A DNA stretch of 8,361 nt, from positions 1 through 8,361 of the forward strand of contig CAYHWG010000041.1 in the NCBI GenBank assembly GCA_964360375.1, in the 5' to 3' direction. Shown here piece by piece: positions 1 to 4,153 of the stretch. The translations under genes and the position numbers were made by a program. Numbering within the stretch: the first letter of the stretch is position 1; each line of letters opens with the position of its first letter. The notes below the pieces were generated by a model, which was given only the letters and a program-made list of their open reading frames with translations, was not told the origin of the DNA and did no database searches. The DNA comes from XYB2-FULL-45-11 sp964360375. GTDB lineage: Bacteria; Patescibacteriota; Patescibacteriia; UBA9934; GWF2-40-263.

Positions 1-1
1 C

Positions 2-691
2 CGACCAAACTTTATCGAAGAACCATCTCTTCATATTCACACAACCGCTCTGTTACGCATGGCGGGCTTCACTCTTATTAATGGAAACGCCTCAATTGCA
101 ATTGCAAAAAATAAACTTGCGCAGTTCACCGCGATCAATAATGCAAAACTCCCGATGCCACGCACTGCCATCGTGAAAACAAAATTGCAAGCTTGTCGTG
201 TTGCAGAAGAGATCGGATACCCGGTGATTGTAAAAGTGGCGTTTGGGACACACGGCAAAGGTGTCTTCTACGCAGAAAATATTCAAACGCTCACACCGAT
301 CGTCGATTATTTAACGATTCGCGATCAAAATCCAATCCTGATTCAAGAATTTATCCGCGAAGCAAACGGATCTGATTTACGCGTCTTTGTTGTCGACCAA
401 AAAATCATCGCATGCATGGAACTTATTTCTTCTAAAGATGACATCCGCGCAAACGCCGTTGGAGGAACCTGTCGACCTGTCACCCTGACTCCCGAAGAAG
501 AAAAACGCGCGCTCGAGATTGCACAACTTTTTCATCTTGAAGTCTGTGGCATTGATCTTATTCGATCAAATCACGGCACACTTTTTCTCGAAATAAACGC
601 AAATCCAGGATTTGAAACACTCGAAAAAACAACAGGAATCAATGTTGCAGATTCCATTATTGATTATCTAGAAAAAAGAAATACTTCTTAA
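2..691 (+). CDS. RimK-like ATP-grasp ligase, 5' truncated by the window edge
   Basis: C-terminal 229 residues of an ATP-grasp enzyme of the RimK/LysX group. Family members use ATP to form an acyl-phosphate and ligate an amino acid, often glutamate, to a protein or small-molecule carboxylate in the cytoplasm; the substrate here is unknown. Visible features, numbered from the first codon in the window: a TALLR...NG..IAIAKNK stretch (about 15-38) matching the RimK pre-ATP-grasp segment; the nucleotide lid GTHGKG (about 82-87); ILIQEFI (about 112-118); DLRVFVV (about 125-131); and the Mg-binding LEINANPG (about 196-203), with Glu and Asn intact. The frame is open to base 2 with recognisable RimK sequence before the first ATG at 59, so that ATG is an internal Met and the true start is off-window. 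Ends TAA at 689-691, converging on the minus-strand gene at 722. Family assignment is strong, exact substrate not. Confidence 0.9.
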   Translation, partial: RPNFIEEPSLHIHTTALLRMAGFTLINGNASIAIAKNKLAQFTAINNAKLPMPRTAIVKTKLQACRVAEEIGYPVIVKVAFGTHGKGVFYAENIQTLTPIVDYLTIRDQNPILIQEFIREANGSDLRVFVVDQKIIACMELISSKDDIRANAVGGTCRPVTLTPEEEKRALEIAQLFHLEVCGIDLIRSNHGTLFLEINANPGFETLEKTTGINVADSIIDYLEKRNTS

Positions 692-692
692 C

Positions 693-722
693 AAAAAAAA
701 GCGTACCAGAGTGGTGGTACGC
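693..722 (-). terminator. Rho-independent terminator of the 47-residue zinc-ribbon gene
   Basis: Perfect 8-bp stem GCGTACCA/TGGTACGC (701-708 with 715-722) with a 6-nt loop. Read on the minus strand it is followed by eight U's (693-700). The first stem base is the last base of the TAG stop of the minus-strand gene. On the plus strand the 3' flank is only pyrimidine-rich, so termination of the ATP-grasp transcript here would be weaker. Confidence 0.8.
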
Positions 723-865
723 TACTTGCTCTTCTTCTTGGTCTGAATTTGCATGTGACCACGAAATTCCTTGGCCTTCTTGAGTTTGCCACATTTGCGT
801 TCGTGAGAATTCACAGTCTTTCCGCCCTTTTGGGTCGAATACCCGCACGGACAATTGTACGCCAT
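722..865 (-). CDS. 47-residue Cys/His zinc-ribbon-like small basic protein
   Basis: Small protein beginning MAYNCPCGYS, with a C-x-C-x(13)-H-x(3)-C pattern (Cys5, Cys7, His21, Cys25) that could bind one zinc ion, followed by a Lys-rich tail (KLKKAKEF ... QTKKKSK) suggesting nucleic-acid contact. The start at 865 is chosen because GGAGAAAG lies 7 nt upstream of the ATG, a rare clear Shine-Dalgarno in this window. A longer reading starting at 961 would begin upstream of the predicted transcription start and contains unrelated sequence. It has its own promoter (952-980) and terminator (693-722), so it looks like a monocistronic gene. I do not recognise the family. Nucleic-acid or ribosome binding is inference from charge and Cys/His pattern only. 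Confidence 0.7.
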   Translation of the reverse strand: MAYNCPCGYSTQKGGKTVNSHERKCGKLKKAKEFRGHMQIQTKKKSK

Positions 866-951
866 TTTGTACTTTCTCCCCGGTGCTTTTGGCACCTGCT
901 TGTCGCTCAATCGATTTGATACCCTTGTACCACTCAACGAAACGACACAAC

Positions 952-980
952 AATCTATCATAAAAAGACCGTTTTGTCAA
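952..980 (-). promoter_or_regulatory. Sigma70-type extended -10 promoter for the 47-residue gene
   Basis: Minus strand: TTGACA (-35, 975-980, consensus), 17-nt spacer, then TAGATT (-10, 952-957) preceded by TGA, an extended -10 element. The predicted start near 945 gives a leader of about 80 nt. That leader ends in a small hairpin GGTGC/GCACC just upstream of the Shine-Dalgarno. The -35 lies in the loop and inner stem of the preceding gene's terminator. Confidence 0.65.
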
Positions 981-997
981 GCAAAGACGGTCTTTTT
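962..997 (-). terminator. Terminator of the coiled-coil gene, U-rich on both strands
   Basis: Stem AAAAAGACCGT (962-972) with ACGGTCTTTTT (987-997), extended inward by TTTG/CAAA around one bulged G, loop TCAAG. Runs of T at both ends make it usable on either strand. It lies 18 nt after the TAA of the coiled-coil gene. Confidence 0.8.
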
Positions 998-1015
998 TAA
1001 TGTTTTATTGCTTTT

Positions 1016-1369
1016 TTAGCCGTTTCCCTTTTTAAAAGAGACTTTAAACGTTGGAAACCAGGTTTGATCGTATTCATCTACGATTTCAACGGTTTGATCC
1101 TTCATGTACATATTAAGGGCGATATCAGACAAAACTTCTGTGTCTGTTTGGATTTCTGCTTTTAGTTCTTCGAGAGCCTTAAAATCAGGATTTCCCGCTT
1201 GCACGGTTTGTTCGATAGCCTTCTTTTCTTCACGCAGCGTTTTCAACTCTTCTTTAATTTCTTTATGTCGACTTGAGTGAGAAAGCTCGTCTGTAAGCAT
1301 TTTACCGATCTCACGTTTTCGTTTTTTATTTTTCTCTAATCGTTTGTAGACTTCTTCCAAGTTAGGCAT
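1016..1369 (-). CDS. Hypothetical 117-residue coiled-coil protein
   Basis: Highly charged protein with no signal peptide or membrane segment. Residues about 4-57 and 62-85 are rich in Lys/Glu with Leu/Ile at heptad-like spacing (KRLEKNKKRKREI, EELKTLREEKKAIE, LEELKAEIQ), predicting two helices able to form a coiled coil broken by a PDF turn near residue 61. The last 27 residues (TVEIVDEY..WFPTFKVSFKK) look like two beta strands. The start at 1369 has no Shine-Dalgarno but sits about 20 nt downstream of an extended -10 promoter; no upstream in-frame alternative is better. It ends TAA at 1016 before a strong terminator. Composition resembles the small helical-hairpin proteins that bind partner proteins, but I recognise no family and assign no function. 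Confidence 0.75.
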   Translation of the reverse strand: MPNLEEVYKRLEKNKKRKREIGKMLTDELSHSSRHKEIKEELKTLREEKKAIEQTVQAGNPDFKALEELKAEIQTDTEVLSDIALNMYMKDQTVEIVDEYDQTWFPTFKVSFKKGNG

Positions 1370-1395
1370 AGCAATAAATTATGAACAACGAGGCT

Positions 1396-1404
1396 ATTAT
1401 AACA
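1396..1404 (-). promoter_or_regulatory. Extended -10 promoter (TGTTATAAT) for the coiled-coil gene
   Basis: Minus strand TATAAT at 1396-1401 is a perfect -10 hexamer, preceded by TGT (1402-1404), the extended -10 element. The -35 position 17 nt further up (1419-1424) is GGATGG, not consensus, as is common when an extended -10 is present. Predicted start near 1389, about 20 nt from the ATG. Confidence 0.6.
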
Positions 1405-1424
1405 TATACTTTCCCGCACCATCC

Positions 1425-1509
1425 CGATGAAGAAGCCTTGGCAAAGGTGGAGGGATCTCCGCGCGGAACAGATTTGCAAGGGAGATTCTTCGCTTCGCTC
1501 AGAATGACG
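1425..1509. repeat. REP-like palindromic intergenic repeat ending in TTCGCTTCGCTCAGAATGAC
   Basis: Contains GGATCTCC (1453-1460), which pairs with GGAGATTC (1481-1488) with one G-U; the 10-nt palindrome TCCGCGCGGA (1458-1467); and the terminal hairpin ATTCT/AGAAT (1485-1489 with 1501-1505) around TCGCTTCGCTC. The end sequence is recognisable as a short interspersed repeat seen in many environmental bacterial genomes. Translating it gives the well-known spurious peptide FFASLRMT. The right end overlaps the last codons of the DUF1294 gene, and the hairpins could act as its transcript end. Exact outer limits cannot be fixed from one copy. Confidence 0.65.
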
Positions 1510-1870
1510 CATGGGAAAATAATTCTGGGTCGAAATACCACATCAAAAGCACGATTTGTAACAACACGAGTACACCAACAACAAATTGGAACGAGACCTT
1601 ACGAGATTTATGACGAATCGTGAACATCCCGACGAGCATTCCGATGGAACCGCCAAAAAAAGTTGCAACGTATAAAACCTTTTCAGGAATACGACGCATA
1701 CGCTGAGAAGCAGCAATCTTATCAAGCAAAACCATGACGAACGTAACGAGGTTTGTTGTGAGAAGAATGTGTGGCAATAAATCGAGGACGAAAAAATAGG
1801 ACAGGATAAAATACAAGACAAGACACAATAGAATCCAAATAAATAGCCATCGAGAATAGTCTGGTTTCAT
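1499..1870 (-). CDS. DUF1294 family small membrane protein
   Basis: A 123-residue integral membrane protein. Hydrophobic segments at about 8-29, 34-50, 66-84 and 96-113. The DUF1294 signature is visible: N-L-V-T-F...DK (40-51), RRIPEK (59-64), FFGGSIGMLVGM (71-82) and RHKSRKVSF (86-94). The family is widespread, located in the inner membrane and of unknown biochemical role. Start at 1870 is the first residue of the family-like N-terminus; no Shine-Dalgarno is seen, and a possible -10 GATAAT (1895-1900) would give a very short leader. The stop TGA and the preceding Ala-Ser-Phe codons are contributed by the REP-like repeat, so the native C-terminus may have been altered by repeat insertion without harming the conserved core. 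Divergent from the tRNA-Gln region. Confidence 0.85.
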   Translation of the reverse strand: MKPDYSRWLFIWILLCLVLYFILSYFFVLDLLPHILLTTNLVTFVMVLLDKIAASQRMRRIPEKVLYVATFFGGSIGMLVGMFTIRHKSRKVSFQFVVGVLVLLQIVLLMWYFDPELFSHASF

Positions 1871-1885
1871 AAAATAGAGAAATAA

Positions 1886-1914
1886 TTGACGCAGATTATC
1901 TGCTCTGATAGACT
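1886..1914 (+). promoter_or_regulatory. Candidate sigma70-type promoter reading toward tRNA-Gln
   Basis: TTGACG (1886-1891, 5 of 6), 17-nt spacer, TAGACT (1909-1914, 4 of 6). It would start a transcript near 1921 that passes through the whole hairpin tract into the tRNA about 380 nt later. Spacing is ideal, the -10 is mediocre. Confidence 0.35.
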
Positions 1915-1924
1915 AAGGCCGCAA
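1895..1924 (-). promoter_or_regulatory. Candidate promoter for the DUF1294 gene
   Basis: Minus strand TTGCGG (1919-1924), 18-nt spacer, GATAAT (1895-1900, 5 of 6). It overlaps the plus-strand candidate, so the two would compete for polymerase. Expected leader under 20 nt. Confidence 0.3.
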
Positions 1925-2054
1925 TTGGTTTTTTCTTCTCTGTATACAAGATCTGATCGAAGACAGATTGTGTGTGCAATCGGAAAAAAGAAAGATCTTT
2001 TTTCCTCTTTACATTGCGAGACTTTGAATACTCTGGTATTCATTGCTTGTATGC

Positions 2055-2095
2055 TCCGGATCTGGCGAGGCCAGATCCGTGTCGCTTCGTTCGGA
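2055..2095. repeat. Structured repeat unit 1: hairpin plus CGCTTCGTTCGGA tail
   Basis: A 9-bp stem CGGATCTGG/CCAGATCCG (2057-2065 with 2071-2079), loop CGAGG, followed by TGTCGCTTCGTTCGGA. An outer 4-bp pairing TCCG (2055-2058) with CGGA (2092-2095) would close the unit. It has the same architecture as the unit at 2224-2263, which suggests a repeated module. Confidence 0.6.
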
Positions 2096-2212
2096 AATGG
2101 CCCTCCTTCGGAGGTGGCGCATGTGAAAAGAAAATGAAAAAATAATTATAAAAGCAATTATTTTTTCATTTTCTTTTCACATGCTCATAAACCTCCGGTT
2201 TATGGCCATTTC
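2094..2212. repeat. 119-bp imperfect palindrome with a perfect 28-bp core stem
   Basis: Core: 2120-2147 pairs perfectly with 2156-2183 (28 bp, mostly A/T) around the loop ATAAAAGC, with an extra G-C at 2119/2184. Outer ends: GAAATGGCC (2094-2102) is the exact reverse complement of GGCCATTTC (2204-2212). Between core and ends, each arm carries its own small hairpin: CCTCC/GGAGG (2102-2106 with 2110-2114) on the left and CATAAACC/GGTTTATG (2186-2193 with 2197-2204) on the right. The arrangement resembles a miniature inverted-repeat element or a long processed RNA stem. No flanking target duplication was recognised. Confidence 0.75.
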
Positions 2213-2223
2213 TCTCTCTACAC

Positions 2224-2263
2224 TCCCGGATACAAAAGTGTATCCTGGTCATTGCGCTCGGGA
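2224..2263. repeat. Structured repeat unit 2: hairpin plus TTGCGCTCGGGA tail
   Basis: A 7-bp stem GGATACA/TGTATCC (2228-2234 with 2239-2245), loop AAAG, then TGGTCATTGCGCTCGGGA. TCCC (2224-2227) can pair with GGGA (2260-2263) to close it, as in unit 1. A further 6-bp stem CCAAAT/ATTTGG (2268-2273 with 2278-2283) follows, with the tail CTCTCGCTTCATTCCCGGA running directly into the tRNA. Confidence 0.55.
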
Positions 2264-2301
2264 TAACCCAAATCGAAATTTGGTCTTTCCTCTCGCTTCA
2301 T

Positions 2302-2375
2302 TCCCGGATCGTCTAACGGCAGGACATCAGGTTTTGGTCCTGAGTATCGGGGTTCGAATCCCTGTCCGGGAACCA
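2302..2375 (+). tRNA. tRNA-Gln (anticodon TTG)
   Basis: Full cloverleaf: acceptor TCCCGGA/TCCGGGA (2302-2308 with 2365-2371), D stem GTCT/GGAC, anticodon stem TCAGG/CCTGA with loop TTTTGGT (anticodon TTG, reads CAA and probably CAG), T stem CGGGG/CCCTG with one G-T pair around TTCGAAT. The discriminator is A and the CCA end is encoded (2373-2375). The T1-A72 first pair is typical of bacterial tRNA-Gln. It is followed at once by a terminator whose stem begins at the final A of CCA. In bacteria without GlnRS this tRNA would be charged with Glu and amidated by GatCAB; nothing in the window tells which route applies. Confidence 0.97.
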
Positions 2376-2411
2376 CATAAAAACAGCAGAAAGATTCTGC
2401 TGTTTTTATGT
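2375..2411. terminator. Bidirectional terminator shared by tRNA-Gln and ftsEX
   Basis: Perfect 17-bp inverted repeat (2375-2391 with 2395-2411), loop AGA. Core CAGCAG/CTGCTG is flanked by A5 on one side and T5 on the other, giving a U-run on either strand. It begins at the last base of the tRNA CCA and ends 6 bases before the ftsX stop codon on the opposite strand, so it serves both converging units. Confidence 0.88.
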
Positions 2412-2416
2412 TGTGA

Positions 2417-3331
2417 TTACACTTTTAAATATTTTCCCATCGCGAGAGTTGTTGAAACCATGGTGACAAAAAGCAATCCTAAAAACTGCGTGCCGAAAAT
2501 CATGAGACCGTTTTGTTCAAAATAAGAAACAATTCCTGTTGAGTTTGGTCCAAAATATTGACTCAGTTTTGGATCGATGAGGGCAAGTGTTGGATAGACG
2601 ATCGCCATGACAATGAGAATCGAAAATAAACTCAATAAAACGGTTTCGATCAAAAAAGGTGAACGAATGAAATTACTGGATGCTCCAACGAGTCGCATGA
2701 TACCGATTTCCTCACGATGGATAAAAATCGCCACGCGAACCGTGTTGAAAATAATCAGAAGAGCGATCAAGAAAAAAATTCCAGACAAGACAATTCCTGC
2801 CGTACGAATGTTCGATGTTGTTGTGCGAATTTTTCCCACGATTTCTTGATAATCAGAAAAATCTTTTTCGCGAATCCCTTCTCGGAATTGCGGGTTATTG
2901 AGCGCTTCAATGATGATGTCAAAATCTTTTGCGGAATGTGCTTTGATAATAATGGTTGGACCGAACGGATTTTTTCCAAGTTCAGAGAGCGAACTCATGA
3001 TGTCAGGATCTGCCGCATGTCGTTTTTTAAATTGCGTGAGTGCTTCCTCCGGGGACACTTGTTGAATCTCTTTCACTTGCGACAAGGATCGGAGATACGT
3101 TATTGCGTTAGTCACGAGCGAAGGTTCCACATCCTCATTGAAATAAACAGAAACCTCAATACGATTTTCAACAAATTTAATCGCTTGATCGGTCACTCTG
3201 TTTAACACGAGCAAAATATTAATCGTGAGAAGCGTCAAAACAAGCATGCTAATCGTAATGATCGATAACCAAAAATTTCTGGAGAAATTTTGAAAGGCAA
3301 ATTTAATCGCTCGATACGTGGGCGTGAACAT
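2417..3331 (-). CDS. ftsX: Cell division ABC transporter permease FtsX
   Basis: Membrane partner of FtsE. In bacteria the FtsEX complex sits at the division site and activates periplasmic or extracellular peptidoglycan hydrolases through FtsX's outer domain. This 304-residue protein has the FtsX layout: cytoplasmic N-terminus FTPTYRAIKFAFQNFSRNFW, TM1 about 21-44, extracytoplasmic domain about 45-172 beginning with the conserved ENRIEVSVYFNEDV strand, TM2 about 177-198, the cytoplasmic motif REEIGIMRLVGAS (206-218), TM3 about 226-250 and TM4 about 276-298. I chose the ATG at 3331 because MFTPTYRAIKFA matches the usual FtsX N-terminus and lies 4 nt after the ftsE stop, consistent with translational coupling. 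An ATG at 3364 would add 11 residues and overlap ftsE by 29 nt; it has GGAGG only at an unusual 14-nt distance and remains possible. Confidence 0.93.
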   Translation of the reverse strand: MFTPTYRAIKFAFQNFSRNFWLSIITISMLVLTLLTINILLVLNRVTDQAIKFVENRIEVSVYFNEDVEPSLVTNAITYLRSLSQVKEIQQVSPEEALTQFKKRHAADPDIMSSLSELGKNPFGPTIIIKAHSAKDFDIIIEALNNPQFREGIREKDFSDYQEIVGKIRTTTSNIRTAGIVLSGIFFLIALLIIFNTVRVAIFIHREEIGIMRLVGASSNFIRSPFLIETVLLSLFSILIVMAIVYPTLALIDPKLSQYFGPNSTGIVSYFEQNGLMIFGTQFLGLLFVTMVSTTLAMGKYLKV

Positions 3332-3335
3332 ACTG

Positions 3336-4016
3336 TTAAAGTTTATAGCGTCCCTCTTCAACATCTGAAATAATTTTTCCTCCGTCGAGCGTGATCACAC
3401 GACGTTTGAGGCGATTCACCATATCTCGATCATGGGTGACAAGGACAACGGTTGTGCCGAATTCATTGATCTTTTTTAAGAGCTCCAAAATATCTCGACT
3501 GTTCAGTGTGTCTAAATTTCCAGTAGGCTCATCGGCAACCAATATTTTTGGTTGATGAACAAGAGCTCGACCAATTGCAACACGTTGTTGTTCACCACCA
3601 GAAAGTTGAAGGGGGTAACGATGTGTCTTGTCATCCAAACCAACGATGGATAAAACACGAGGAACAACTTCACGAATACGTGCAGCTGGAGTCCCGGACA
3701 CTTGTAACGCAAACGCAATATTCTCGTAAACCGTTTTTTTATTCAGCAATTTAAAATCTTGAAAGACAACACCGATCTGGCGACGCAATGAAGGAACATC
3801 ATGCATGGGAATATTTGTGATGTCCCATCCTCCAATTTCAATAACTCCTTTTGTCGGACGCTCTTCCGCAAATAATAATTTTGCAAACGTACTTTTCCCT
3901 GTTCCGCTTTGTCCAACAATCGAAATAAATTCTCCAGGTTGAACGTGGAGATTCATGTTTTCAAGCCCAACAACATCAGGCGGATAAATCTTTGTGACGT
4001 TTTTAAAACGAATCAT
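3336..4016 (-). CDS. ftsE: Cell division ATP-binding protein FtsE
   Basis: A 226-residue ABC ATPase, the normal length for FtsE, acting on the inner face of the membrane to drive FtsX. All motifs are intact: Walker A GQSGTGKST (35-43), Q-loop Gln86 in VVFQDFKLL, signature LSGGEQQR (138-145), Walker B ILVADE (158-163) followed by PTGNLD, and H-loop His195 in VTHD. FQDFKLL and the immediate ftsX downstream separate it from other MacB/LolD-type ATPases. Start at 4016 is the canonical MIRFKNVTKIY. No Shine-Dalgarno precedes it; a promoter at 4073-4101 gives a leader of about 50 nt. First gene of a two-gene operon ending at the terminator 2375-2411. Confidence 0.97.
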   Translation of the reverse strand: MIRFKNVTKIYPPDVVGLENMNLHVQPGEFISIVGQSGTGKSTFAKLLFAEERPTKGVIEIGGWDITNIPMHDVPSLRRQIGVVFQDFKLLNKKTVYENIAFALQVSGTPAARIREVVPRVLSIVGLDDKTHRYPLQLSGGEQQRVAIGRALVHQPKILVADEPTGNLDTLNSRDILELLKKINEFGTTVVLVTHDRDMVNRLKRRVITLDGGKIISDVEEGRYKL

Positions 4017-4051
4017 GAACGGTTTTTAAAAAGATGTACAAAAAAGAGTTT

Positions 4052-4068
4052 ACATCCTGCAGGCATGT
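4052..4068. promoter_or_regulatory. Imperfect dyad over the ftsE transcription start
   Basis: ACATCCTGCAGGCATGT contains the palindrome CCTGCAGG (4056-4063) flanked by ACAT and ATGT arms offset by one base. It sits just downstream of the -10, over the predicted start near 4066, a position where a repressor could act. Could be chance. Confidence 0.25.
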
Positions 4069-4072
4069 CTCT

Positions 4073-4101
4073 ATGATACCTGTCGCGAGAAACACTGACA
4101 A
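4073..4101 (-). promoter_or_regulatory. Sigma70-type promoter of the ftsEX operon
   Basis: Minus strand TTGTCA (4096-4101, 5 of 6), 17-nt spacer, TATCAT (4073-4078, 5 of 6). Located 57 nt upstream of the ftsE ATG and directly after the terminator of the surface-protein gene, so ftsEX is insulated from it. Confidence 0.7.
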
Positions 4102-4107
4102 GCGTAC

Positions 4108-4145
4108 AAACAAAAAATCTCAGAACATTCTGAGATTTTTTGTTT
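4108..4145 (-). terminator. Terminator of the surface-protein gene
   Basis: Perfect 18-bp inverted repeat (4108-4125 with 4128-4145); core ATCTCAGAA/TTCTGAGAT flanked by A6 and T6 runs. It lies 8 nt past the stop codon of the large minus-strand gene. Confidence 0.85.
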
Positions 4146-4153
4146 CGCAATCT

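Larger units (their letters stand above)
1871..2301. other. 431-bp gene-free, hairpin-rich intergenic region upstream of tRNA-Gln
   Basis: No ORF here has protein-like character. It holds candidate divergent promoters at its left end, a 9-bp hairpin GGAAAAAAG/CTTTTTTCC (1982-1990 with 1997-2005, followed by TCTTT), then a dense series of stems from 2057 to 2283 described in the next entries. It may be transcribed as a long 5' leader of the tRNA, as a separate structured RNA, or be an accumulation of mobile palindromes; the sequence alone does not decide. Confidence 0.6.

Noticed and set aside
59..691. ATG at 59 as the true start of the ATP-grasp gene
   Set aside because: The frame is open to base 2, and residues before this Met (TALLR) match the RimK pre-ATP-grasp segment; the protein would lack its N-terminal domain.
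866..961. N-terminal extension of the 47-residue protein from the ATG at 961
   Set aside because: It would begin upstream of the predicted transcription start; the ATG at 865 has a well-placed Shine-Dalgarno.
1381..1623. Plus-strand ORF of 80 residues
   Set aside because: It consists of a promoter, the REP-like repeat (giving the peptide FFASLRMT) and the antisense of the DUF1294 gene.
1886..2137. Plus-strand ORF of 83 residues in the intergenic region
   Set aside because: Starts inside a promoter candidate, has no family resemblance or Shine-Dalgarno, and crosses several palindromes.
2055..2283. CRISPR array or integron attC array
   Set aside because: Units are few, irregularly spaced and differ in sequence; no spacers of constant length and no cas or integrase gene in the window.
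2181..2525. Plus-strand ORF of 114 residues
   Set aside because: It runs through hairpins, the whole tRNA-Gln gene and its terminator into antisense ftsX.
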